Below, in pieces: positions 34,238 to 45,701 of a DNA stretch of 64,000 nt. The stretch is from NCBI RefSeq assembly GCF_910592395.1, contig NC_088325.1:11784109-11848108 (forward strand), given 5' to 3'. The DNA comes from Lineus longissimus. Taxonomy: Eukaryota > Nemertea > Pilidiophora > Heteronemertea > Lineidae. The translations under genes and the position numbers were made by a program. The first letter of the stretch is position 1. Each line of letters begins with the position of its first letter. The notes under the pieces were generated by a model that worked only from the letters and a program-made list of their open reading frames with translations, ran no database searches and was not told the DNA's origin.

Positions 34238-34573
34238 CTGAAACAGTGAAAACAAAAACACTTGAAATAAGAAGTAAATGGGTTTTGATAACAAAAATGT
34301 CCTCATCCTTCCATTTCCAGCTATGATACACAAAACAAACATGAGCACAGTGGAAATCATTGACGGCGTTGTAGGTTAGACACTGCTGCTCAAATGATTT
34401 GAAATATTCTCCTCACAACCCAAAGAAGAAAACCTAGGGGGCTTATTCGTTATGCATTTCTTTGCAGTGAATTAATGAGTGACATCGTCTCTCAGACACT
34501 TGGGAAACGCATCTGAGAGCATCTCAGTTTCAAAATTTTCCTGCTGGAGACCCCCAGACCTCCGTTCGTTGGC

Positions 34574-34662
34574 GAGCGCCTACTGCGCTCACATGTGAGG
34601 GCGTGCCCTCACAATATTCGGGCTTCGCCCTCAAAGAGCCCCTCTATCCAGCTGTGCTGGAT
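34574..34662. repeat. Cluster of four adjacent perfect hairpins
   Basis: In order: GAGCGC-5-GCGCTC (34574-34590), GTGAGGGC-GT-GCCCTCAC (34595-34612), GGGC-TTC-GCCC (34620-34630), and ATCCAGC-TGT-GCTGGAT (34646-34662). The segment is GC-rich in an AT-rich neighbourhood and is preceded by gagacccccagacctccg. It is probably part of a mobile element. Confidence 0.7.
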
Positions 34663-34739
34663 CCACTCCCTTATTTGATGGTGACCTACCATGTGGTCCA
34701 GTAACCAGTCAGACAAGGATCCCCTTTTGCGAGTTGTTG

Positions 34740-34888
34740 CTACTTCTGGCTGTACCGAGGTGCTTTTTGCTGGGTCACTGGATGTACCAAGTCATGCCCG
34801 CTGAAACGACGAGCGATCATATTAACATTGTTGTGGCGATACTCTTCACCATCCCTTCGCAATTCCCACAGCCGGTGATCACTGTTCA
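34740..34888 (-). CDS. Coding-like exon B of an unidentified minus-strand gene
   Basis: After the acceptor caatcttttag the frame reads NSDHRLWELRRDGEEYRHNN then VNMIARRFSGHDLVHP and VTQQKAPR. It then either stops at TAG (34740-34742) or splices from CG|gtacag at 34756 into exon C in frame. The plus strand is also open here, which weakens the call. The family is not recognised. Confidence 0.33.
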
Positions 34889-35560
34889 CTAAAAGATTGG
34901 AGAAACAAGTCGTCACAATTCTGTTGGCGTCATATGCAATTTGAATTGCAGCAGACGTTGCGGTTTAACATAAGTTGTGTACCGGTGCTACGGAATACGC
35001 TGCATGACACAAGGGCCTTAACATCACAGTAGAAAAGAATCATATTGAATTTGGCTAAATCACAGGGCTCAGCCAGGCCTCTGAATTTGATGATGCGTTG
35101 ATGGGGGGCGGGCGAGGGGGTTGATCCAGCAGCGGCTGGCAGCAGACATTTGTCTCGACTCTTGCTTGGCGCTGCTACAGCTTGTGCTGTGGTACCTACA
35201 GCCTAGAAGCAGTGTCATCATTGGCGAAAAAGACCAATGTTTCTGAGGGGCCGAGTTTCGTCCAAAAATAGATCTGTTTACACACTATGGCAACGGCGTT
35301 TTGCAGGTTCGCGTCAACAAATCATTGTCGGACGTCAGTTCGCCAAGAAAACCAAAGGAATTGTATAAGTGAGTCACCGAGTATACAGTATTTGTGAGGT
35401 AAAGAAAAGTTCGGTCTCTAAGGCTCGGTGGTCTATATACTGGGGTCCGTGAGCGTTGACAGTCTAGTGGCGCGGCCTGCGGATAGATCGAGAGGGCGGT
35501 TTGGGGTTCCGTCGACGGTGCTCGCATGCATTGGTCGTATCCCCGAAACCTTTACAAAAT

Positions 35561-35760
35561 CAGTCCTGGCTGCTACACCGTGTTGACAACATGAGGAGAG
35601 AGACGAGACAGTCACAGGCAGGCCAAATCAGTCTTGGCTGCTCTGCCAAGTTGTCTACATGGTGAGAGAGATGAGGCAGTCACAGCCAGTCCTGATAATT
35701 ATAGTGAGAGAGATGAGACTGTCCTGGCTGCCCCACTGTGTTGACAGCATGATGAGAGAT
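35561..35760. repeat. Tandem repeat, about 68-bp unit
   Basis: Copies start at 35561 (cagtcctggctgctacaccg) and 35629, with partial copies after 35697. Shared words are gagagagatgaga, cagtcacag and gttgacaacatg. Confidence 0.65.
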
Positions 35761-35789
35761 TTTTTCTCCAATATTTCTGCCTTATATTC

Positions 35790-35850
35790 ATTCCCACGGT
35801 CAGAGCCAAACGGGATGAGTGTTAATGGAAACCCTGTTCCTAGGAAAAAT
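35790..35850 (+). repeat. Dispersed repeat block, copy 3 (second half)
   Basis: attcccacggtcagagccaa, acgggatgag and gttcctaggaaaaa match 30531-30593 almost exactly. Confidence 0.65.
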
Positions 35851-36097
35851 TTTTTTTAAATGTCTTGATACAACACACCTGTAATTTTAATTTTTTGATC
35901 CTGGGTACAAGGTGGTATATTAACCCGTTAGCCCGTTTGGCTCAGACTGTTGGAATATTTTTTTTGTAGGGATTTTTATCATTTGGGGGAATATTTAACT
36001 GTTATGGCGATATTAACCCTGGTGGTATCTACTATACGGTTTGTCAAGAAATGCTGTATTGAGTAACGCAGCATCCTCCTCATTCGTCCTTCATTCT

Positions 36098-36227
36098 CTT
36101 ACGAAAAAGATCTCGGATTCACCATGGTATAATCAGAGTTTACCATGCTCACCATGGTGAAGTGCTGTAAGTTTATATTGGTGAATTGTGGATTTACCAT
36201 GGTGAAATTGAGACACATTTTCGTAAG
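36098..36227. mobile_element. CTTACGAAAA-type MITE, copy 2 (130 bp)
   Basis: The terminal inverted repeats are CTTACGAAAA (36098-36107) and TTTTCGTAAG (36218-36227). The interior repeats the palindromic word accatggt in both orientations. A related copy lies at 31020-31130 in the other orientation. Confidence 0.6.
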
Positions 36228-36656
36228 GGCAGTCTCTAAAACAAAAGAACAAACGCCAGATACGTATTTATAACTTTATACATTTGCAGATGTACAAGTA
36301 CAAAAATTGATTCACGATACTTTATCAGACAGGTACAAATGTTAGCAGGCCTGTTTCATTTACCAACATAACCAGCACATAAATTAAGTGTCTGAATACA
36401 AAATAATATTTCACATGGTACATGTTATGCCAATTTAGCTGCAACAGCTTACTTTTCAAACAGACAGTAGATTTGCTCATCTTTGCCTTCTTGAGTTGAT
36501 AAGAAGTCAGCCACTTGGAAAGGAAACGTTTCAAAGAGATAGGATACCACTCTGGTTCATTTTTCCAGGAGAGGCCAACTTAACCCCACTGGTCATCTCT
36601 ACTTGAAAAAGAAACTTGGGGTGAGCAGGGCATTGTCTAGCACACATGCAATGTCT

Positions 36657-36815
36657 CTGTTAAGGACACCTGATACCAGCCATCCTTAATTGAGAGGTGT
36701 CCTGATTACAAAAGTCAATTACATTGGAAATAACCAATTTGGACTCAGATACAGAGTCCTTAATGGAGAGGGTGAACTTAATAAAGAGGTGTCCGCAAAG
36801 GGAGGTTACACTGTA
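36657..36815 (-). mobile_element. Short TIR element of the ggacacc family, copy 2
   Basis: Read on the minus strand it begins ctacagtgtaacctccc and carries gcggacacctcttta, the same order of blocks as 11859-12041 on the plus strand. Confidence 0.55.
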
Positions 36816-39800
36816 GTTTTGATCAGAACATAATCAATTTACATATACATGTATAACAAGTTTGCTGAAATGACCTGTAGGGAAATATGTGTTTATGCAC
36901 TAGCACTGCCGGTAATGTTAAACCCAGTATGAACTTTGTATAGTGAAAGGATCAGGTAGTATACACATATTATCAACGGAGGCTGCAAGTATGACCACAA
37001 ACCTCCCCTTTCATGAATTGCCTCATTATTCAGATTATACACTGAGGGGTGAAATGCCAAAAAACGATACGTACAAACATTATAAAAGCGTTCGGAAAAC
37101 GAACATTTGCATGTAGTGAGGCATCATATAGTTTGACCAACAATCGTGGACCTGAACTTGACTATATGACCTCTGACCAAAAAGACCCCATTACTTCAAA
37201 AGAAGTGGTGGCTTAAAATTCATTACTTCAATGTAATGGACTAAATGAGAAATCAGAGCTGGTGTAACAGTTTGAAATATCCTCGGATAGAATGTCACGG
37301 AAAACAAAGGATACAATTATCTGCTTTTGGTAATGGCCATGGTTTCTTAAGACCCATACACAACTCATATGTCAGGACATAATAGGGTTGGACTTTCTTC
37401 CAGCGGGACATTGCCACTGCTACCCCAGCACAAATCCTGCTTAATCTTCATAATGAGATGTCTTCAACTTTTATTCTGCATTCTACCAAGTGTGGATTAA
37501 GGATCTAATATGGATTTAATCTATCCTTGATATTACTGACCAACAAATTAATTACAGCAGCTGATTGATTTACCATGAACTGCTAATTAGGTTTGTTTTG
37601 GTCACTGATCTTGAACATGTTGAACAGAGTTTGAAGTGCACAATAAAAGCAAATTACAATGGTACTAGATGAGAGATATGGATGGACACCTATGCACGTG
37701 TTGACAAACTTATTTGGTTAGAAATAAAGTTATGAGAAATAGCACATAAAAAATATAGGTCGACACTGGTTCACTCTGAGAACATGTGACTGGATTGACC
37801 GCATTGTACAGGTTGTCTCGCCAAGCTAGTATAGCCAAGAAAGGGCCCTTTGAGGTGAAACACTGACAAATCTTCTCCGCAATTTTAGGCTTGATTTGCC
37901 ATCCGTGCCATTTTTCTGAGATATTGAGTCTAGTTAATGTTACCTCTTACGCCCCCCCCCCCCTACATGTAGCTCCTACATTTAGTCACCATTTCAACAA
38001 TTCAGAACCTAAAAGAGCCTTTGTTTATACCACTAGTTAATTTGTGGGTTAACCTTGTTGATAGAACCGGGGAAGACTTGAGAGACCGGGGCAGAGAAAA
38101 CTAGATTGACGACACTTTATTGCTAAAAGGGCTAGGTTAGCCAGGATGACAGGGTTTTTGCCAGTTTTTTTTAATGACCCCCCTAAAGCTTTTCTTGTAC
38201 CTGAAAACGCTTAAATCTACTTAGTATCTTAGAATGCCACCTGGGACTTTAAAACATAAGCCCCCCCCCCCCCCGTCTGTATGAACCGCCGAGAAGGCAA
38301 ATTATGAGTATGTTGGCAGAAGTTAATTGATCAAGAGGCACTAATACAAAGCTCAGACAGGCCAGGAAACAAATCTTTGCAGAAAAATACAAGAAAGCAT
38401 TCCTTCATCATGTTCATGGTGTGCATACTGCAAATCCCTTTATTTTCCGAAGCCAAATCTTTTCACGAGAGGGGGTACAATCACAAAATTTAAGGGCCTG
38501 AAAATGTTTAACTTAATGGTTTTATCATTTGAAAATGCTTACATTTGCGGAAATATTTTCCAACACTGCCCGAAGATATAGGGTCGGGCTGCAAAATCAA
38601 TGGTGTCCAGTCTTGAAACTCGATCTGCATTTGTGGAAGTAGTCGACCTGTGAAGGGCTGATAGTATGGAACAAGAAAGAGTGATGGCATCGGCAGGCCT
38701 ACTGGGAACTTAATATTCCTATACAGTCACCTTCAAAGGCATAAACTGAGATGACGCCATCATTAACTGGCCTGCAGAACCTTTGTCACGACTGACACCC
38801 AGTACACTTATCACTAGTGACAGGAAAAATAAAACAAGAATACTTTTTGTGATGTCTGAACACAAAAGCCAATTTGATAGTTCACGCCAATACATAACAT
38901 TTCAAAGATATCCGCCGTTAAAGTCAAAGAGACTTATTTATTTACTATCATGAAACAGGAGCTGGCACTGGTTGAAAAAAGCCTGCCATGAGAATGAGAA
39001 ACTAACGTATGCTGCAACAAACTTGTCCCTAGGAAAAAAATCACCTTACATCTATCATGAACTAAGCAGTACAAAAAGCCACTTGGACGAGGTTGAGGTC
39101 AAGGGTCACAACACTTGGAGATCTGTACAATACTCGTGTGCACCTTTTAAATCAGAAATTCTAAAGTTCATTCCGGAATAAGTTTACTGAAATTTGGCAT
39201 ACATATATGTACAGTTGCGTTATGGAATGTATTACAAATTTTCCCTAAACTTACTCTGAAACCAACTGTACATATTTACAAGCTATTTTCACTTTTGTAC
39301 AAAAATCTACATTCATCACGTTATTGTAACACTTTTTACTAAATGCACGAAATTGGGTGTGTCGCCATATGACAATGACCCAGCGATTATCAAGGACTCT
39401 GGTATGTTCAACGAAAACCATCAGAACTCGATAATATTATGACATAGGTATTATTACTATTCCTTGTCAAACAGTGCCATTTTGCCAGTAATTTTTTGTC
39501 AAATATTTCTCATGCCCTGGCTTAGCCTCTAAATCAGTAGCTGCTAGTCAAATGGAGTACAAATAATTGAAAAAGTACGTCCCGAGGGGCCACTCTCAAT
39601 TACATGTGTTCAGGTCATACAGTCCATGTTCATTCGAGAGTTTTTTGAAAGACCCCTAAATCCTATTAGATAGAGCCACATGGATTGTAAATCAAAAGCA
39701 TTTTGTACAAAAGTCACACACAATTTGAAACAAATTTAATCAGCACTAGTACAAATTCTTGGCTTAAAATATGGATAAAAATACTCAAAATAATCTTAAA

Positions 39801-42800
39801 TATATTAATAAATGCATTGTGAAATCCATATAACATAGAATAATCATCAGTTCGTTTGAATACATGTTACCAAGGGAATCTGTGCACAATCTGACAAAGT
39901 CACTTTCCAGTTCTCGATATTTATGTGGTAAGAGTGTCTCCATATTCATGTGGTAATACTGCTAACAAACACAAAGTTGCAAAAACAGAAACAGTTGACA
40001 GATTTAGATTTTTACGATTACCAGTGGACTCATTAATATGGGGCGTTACCGTAAGAGTTTGGTTTCATCTGGAGTAACATGCAGATGTGGAGAACTGGAG
40101 TGTTACACAGAGATATGAAGAACTGGACTGAGCAACGCGTAGATATGGAAAGTCAACTACCCCCCCCCCCCCCCCGGAGAGTTTTTGTCGACACTGAATC
40201 GAATCTAGACTCAAGATCCGCCAAATCGGGTGATTTTTTCTTCATGAAGTTGCGTGAAATGTTATATATGTGGGTTTCAACTTGAAGTTAAATTGAGATA
40301 CATGTACATGCACTTCTGATATAGAAAAGGCTCATATTCTAGTTCTTGCTATATGAAATTTCTCATAGCCTTTAATTGTTGTAAATACCTTTTGCGAACA
40401 AAGGGAGGGAGGGAGGAGGTGTCAAAATCTTCGATAGGCCTCAGATACCCAAGCAAGAAGGGTGTGACTGAGTTTGTTTTTTCAGTGACCTTTTTGGTGT
40501 GGACGACATGGATTGCAAGTAACCCACATGTCTCCATCATGCACAGCACGTCATGCCCTTCTACAAGTTAATTTTTACAATTCATGCTGCTTCCCACACA
40601 AAGTGATCACTCTACAAAATTTCGCATTTACAATGTGATTAAATCTGAAATGTATTAAACCATTTTACCTGCGATTTAGAGGCTAATGATTTGATTCACT
40701 TTCTCAAGAACAAAATCTCTAATGTTTAATCTACACGCCAGGCACAGATATCCCAACTCTGCTCCAAGTGAAATTCATTATGACCATATCAAGCATGTGC
40801 ATCTACATCTATAATATTTTTTTATAAAAAACTACAAATATTTACAGTGAGTGCGTTTATGTACATGCAAGTAAAAAAACATGCACAATGACTAGTTGGA
40901 GATGTTTGGACTAAAATAGTGGAATCTAGGAGAAAATTCACAATTTACCAACCCAGAATAAAAAGCCCATCATGGTTTACATTTCTGATACAACAAATTA
41001 GTCCTACATGTATATTTTATCATGATAGGCTTTATATATTTCTGGCTTATATAATCTGCCGGGCTTGAACATGTTGAATAGTTTGACTGATTGATCAACA
41101 GACTGACACAAAATTACATGTATGTCATACCATTGTACAGATAACAGTGCCATGGTACAGATATCAGTACAATTGATAGTACAACCCTTGAGTGACTGCT
41201 CAGAATATACCAGTTTGGCAACGAACATCTTGAGAAATTTAGCAATTAAGAACCAATTTTTAGACCTTTGGAAAAATAGAAGCAATTATCATCAGAACAT
41301 TTTATACACAAGCATAGCATAGTTTTCTAATGATTGTCACAAAATTGATCGCTGTTCCGCTGGGCAGTCACACCCATTGGAAAATGAGAAAAATGGCTGT
41401 TCCATTTGTACTCCTACCCCTACATTTTGGTACGTTTTGAAATAAACGCACTGGGTGTTCAACAGCAAAATTCACGGCTGTTCATTTTGGGATTCCTACC
41501 CATCAGTTAAGAAAATTTGGTTCCCCAGATCATTCCATTCAGTGCACACATTTCGAAAATGGCATCTTACTAGCACTGAAGTTTGTAGACTCCTTTTAAC
41601 AATACAGATATTCGTGCATGGCTTGGTGGCCAAGTAAAAATGATACACCAGCAATTTGTCCATGCAATTGATACTCAATTTTAACTTTGGGATATGTAAG
41701 ATCACGTGTTGGTATGGTGGGTTCGATATCCTAGATAGCATGGTTAAGGTAAAACTTATGTGACTATATTTCGCTAATCTATTCATTTTCCCAATCAAAG
41801 AAACACCAGAACTCTTCCAATTCCCCAAAATTGGACAATATATATTGTTTAGAGACAATGCACACCTAAGGTGACAATGTCGTCCAGGTAATATTTTTAA
41901 CATTTTGTGGATTTTGGATGAGTTTTGGTGTTTCTTAGATCAGCAAAATGAAGCCACTATAGTTTCAGCGCGTCTCAACTATGGAAGTAAACTCAAAACA
42001 AAAGGGCCTACAGAGAAATCGTGCATCAGTGACCTTTTAACGATAATGTAAAGTATCCTAAGCGACTATCTATTGCAGCAATGTGCAAAGTGTTTGTGGA
42101 GGTAACTGATATGAAATTAAAATGATGTTTTCGCAAACATTTATTGCTGCAGATTCGGCAAATTTTCTCATTTTTCATTTCATTCAGACTTGATGCGTTC
42201 TTCATCGCCAAAAGTTAGCATATTCATGGTTAATCCAATCGAGTGGAAATCATAGCGAGTTTACTTGTCACCTTTGCCTCCTGAATCATACAGATATCGT
42301 GAAAATACAAAGGTTGCAAATATTACCTGGTAAACAATATGCCCATTGAGTCCACAATTGATATCGTCAAATAATAATGGAAGATCACAATTAGTGTGTC
42401 TCACTGGACTGCCGTTTTTAATCACAAATAAACTGAAGAACTTTGCACCATTCTAGCCGATATGGGGTGTTGAAAAATGAACAGTTACATTTGGACACGG
42501 TGTCTTGTGTAAGGATGTTATACCATAATCATCTGTATGATGTTGAACCTTGGTGGCGGTGCACCGGTCTGTCGGATACATCAACGGGATGAGAGACTTC
42601 TTTTGCTACCGCAGAGTGTTGGCAGTGTGCCGTACTCCAGAGAATAGACTCCTATACTTGAAATTGGCATCCACTAGCTTCGTTTTGAAAAGTTCCCAAG
42701 CCTAAGGTCAAAGTTGCATCTCTAAGTGAGGTTTTGGCATCAGTAATGCTAGATATGGAAGTTTTGAGTGTAACATACCAAGTTATTTCAGCACAACATA

Positions 42801-45565
42801 TTTTATTTTATTTTCATGTAGGTACATAAAATTGTTGCCCTCAATGAATAGTTTAGGAGAAGATCATATATCTGACTGAGTGTGTCATTGGTGAAATTGA
42901 CATTGAACTATAATTTTTTGTCAAATCATCTGATAAAACATGTCCCACAAGTAAGATCTTTGATCAGTTTGATAAAAGAGCACTCGTGTTATGCCAAGCA
43001 AGAAATACACCCAACAGAGTATTATGCCTGCTCGCCAAGTGATATACTATATGTATTTCCCAGCTAACTCGTATTGTGATAATTATAATTTAAGAACTGC
43101 GATTTTTTTACGTACATTTCATCACAGTATGTGTCACACATTGGCACTATGGCCAAATCAATCACTTTGATAAGCATAATAGGTTTGAATTGTTGGCAAA
43201 ACTATAAGATTTCCTAACCGGTATTTTCATTTGGTGGTAGACTATGAATGTCACATTTCCTTTTGAACTGCATTACAATCTGATTAAATTTTCTCATTTT
43301 CTAACTTTCCATTTGACACAGCATTCAACATGTTCAAGAAAACAGTGACAAAAAGGATACAAAAATTGGTTGCTTAACCATAGCCTACATGAAATGGAAA
43401 TTCCAAACTTCGACGTTTTTGTGCACCACAGAACCCGTATTTTATCACTCATTCACCCGTCATTAGACATATTAGATACTGGAAAGAATTCATAAGATTC
43501 ATAGCAGGGTATGACGTGCCAGGCATGTCACCCACAAGTGACAAGGACTTGTGACATAACGTGCTATGCACGTCACTCGCAACAAAAGGGTTCATTCAAA
43601 TGTTGGTAGAAGATATTTGGTTTGTGTTGTATGAAACACTTAATTTTTTTGCGTGTGACTATACTAATACATTTTCAGCATGAGTACATGAGTGTTGACT
43701 GTTTCTTAATCCGCTATCATGACGTTTTCAGGGCGATACAAATTACCTGCGTCTCTGGGGGAGTAGAGTAAGCCAGAGAATTTGATAAAAACACCAAAAG
43801 TTCACAATACTTCCATACCGGCATATTTTGTACTCTAAGGTTTTGAGACATGTCATCCAAAATACTAATCATTCTCGAGTAAAATTAGATCTACATGAAA
43901 TACATTAATTAATGGATACATATTCACAAGTTTTATTACTGAGACAATGCTGTGGACATGTACATGAAAAAGATATCAGTATGATGATAAAAACATGACA
44001 GTCAATCATCATACTGTCAGCTGCAAAATATTTCCTGGTGTTTTATTTTTGCGGATTTCGTGAAAAATCTCAACTTTCGAAAATTGTAATTAAAAAAAAT
44101 CGGTAAGGAAAAAGTGAATTTTTTTGGAAAACACCAACATAAAAATTATAAACATTTAATTCTGATTAGAAACTTTCAAGCATCGCAAAAAGCCTTATTC
44201 TTTTCATAGGAAGTCCTGAAATCTTCTTGAACTTTTGTATCAGCCAATCATCAATTCCCGATGTTGTCAGCACCGATTCTCTGGTCAAAATCTCTTGATC
44301 ATTGCATCTGCTCCTACCATACTACATAATAGCTTTCTTGTCCATGATTGAAGAGCAACACCCAATTTTTTTCTCCATTGGACACTTCCAACAAAAAAGT
44401 ATCTGAATTGTACTTGAAAATGTTGAATAAACAAATTGCAAACATTTTCACAGATGCTGCTTTATGAATTCCAGTATTGCAACTTTTTGACCCATAGAAC
44501 ACATTATTTACCAAATGTCACAAATAAACAGAGCATTGAGGTTCTTTAACACAATATCGCAAAACCTGCATATTGGCAAAGGCAGGTACCTACTAAAAGT
44601 AAATATTCCTTGAATTATGCTGCTTTTATGATCGATGGCTCAGTCATGAAAGGTCAAGGTCACAATGCCGATATCTATAAATCCAGTCCTCGAAATCCAA
44701 GTTAAAATAAAACACGCACTACCCCTGGTGAGTAACTGTCTAATTATCGTCCAAGAAGCACCGTATGAAGCTGATAATCTAGGGAAATAATGCGCCTTAG
44801 AAACTGCACTGGTAAACGCCATCAGATGGAGCAACGCACAAATAAGAGATAAATATGCACAGATCAGCATTGGAGAATAGCTGAATATTATCAATTTGTA
44901 CGGAAAACTTACCCCGGGTTGGCAAGCCAGATCTCCTTGGATGAAACATAGACCAGGTTCTTTATAGACACAACCCAGGAAAATTCTAAAATGGCCACGA
45001 GAATTGGTTCAGTTCGGACGAAATTCTTAACTTTCTCTAACAAGTCGGTGGAAGAAGTAGTCATTTTGGCCCAGATTATCACATTTTGAGGTATCCAGGT
45101 GGAGTAAAACTCATAATTACTACGTGTAGATGCTGGTAGAAATGATTAACATCATGCATAAAACTGGTGACGACGTTATCAGTACCAAGAGCAAATAAAT
45201 TGTTGTCTACTTTTAGCTATTTTCCCACTACATGTAGTATTGCCTTAAACATGCTTTACCATCATGTTGCAGTAAAGGAAGCATAGTTTTTCTTTTGCCA
45301 CTGCATGCAGCCTAGAATTTAAGTTGAACCACTTTTACTGACCAATTCTGCGACCAATTCAAACTTTTTCTAAGGCAAAGCGCAGAAACCAAACATTGTA
45401 ATGACAGAACAGCCCAATTGGAACATTCGCGAGTGTCACCATTGTCGAATAGCACAAAAATGATGTTATTTATCAGTGAACTATATCAAATAGTGCATTA
45501 GGAACATGACAATTTGTATAAAATGCAATTTGTTGAGTTGTTCAAAAGCCTAATGAAAATTTGTC
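36816..45565. other. Long gene-free stretch downstream of the Kirrel-like gene
   Basis: AT-rich with C-runs at about 37952, 38261 and 40160 and the hairpin pair at 43512-43573. No exon is recognised. Its right-hand part may be 3' UTR of the minus-strand gene. Confidence 0.45.
43512..43573. repeat. Second copy of the paired TGACGTGC hairpins
   Basis: TGACGTGCC-A-GGCATGTCA (one wobble pair) at about 43512-43530 is followed by ACGTGC-TAT-GCACGT at 43559-43573, then aaaagggttca. This mirrors the arrangement near 6196-6276 in the opposite orientation. Confidence 0.5.
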
Positions 45566-45701
45566 CTATACATTCGTCGAGTACCGACTTTTATTAGGCG
45601 TGTCTCTTCCTGAGCCACCGTCGTCATAGTCCATGCTATAAATATATTTCCCGCCAGCCGGGGGTGGCGGGGGTGGGAGGCGGTCGCCATAAGTCTCGTA
45701 T
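45566..45701 (-). CDS. Kirrel: Last exon: Pro-rich tail and PDZ ligand
   Basis: Encodes YETYGDRLPPPPPPAGGKYI, then YSMDYDDGGSGRDTPNKSR and YSTNV before TAG at 45566-45568. The Pro run could bind SH3 or EVH1 domains. The last three residues T-N-V fit the class I PDZ pattern S/T-x-V used by Kirrel proteins. Confidence 0.9.

Larger units (their letters stand above)
19431..45565. other. Repeat-rich tail-to-tail intergenic interval
   Basis: It separates the convergent ends of the two IgSF genes. Apart from the elements listed separately and a weak cluster of coding-like exons at 33702-35200, I see no supportable gene. The part nearest 45565 may include the 3' UTR of the Kirrel-like gene, but no poly(A) site could be chosen. 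Confidence 0.5.

Noticed and set aside
35307-35369. Plus-strand exon-like segment (VRVNKSLSDVSSPRKPKELY) with gcag and gtgagt borders
   Set aside because: The minus strand is also open there and no partner exon in phase was convincing; too short to support.
44640-44894. 84-codon minus-strand hydrophobic frame
   Set aside because: No splice borders or family resemblance; AT-rich sequence often gives such frames.
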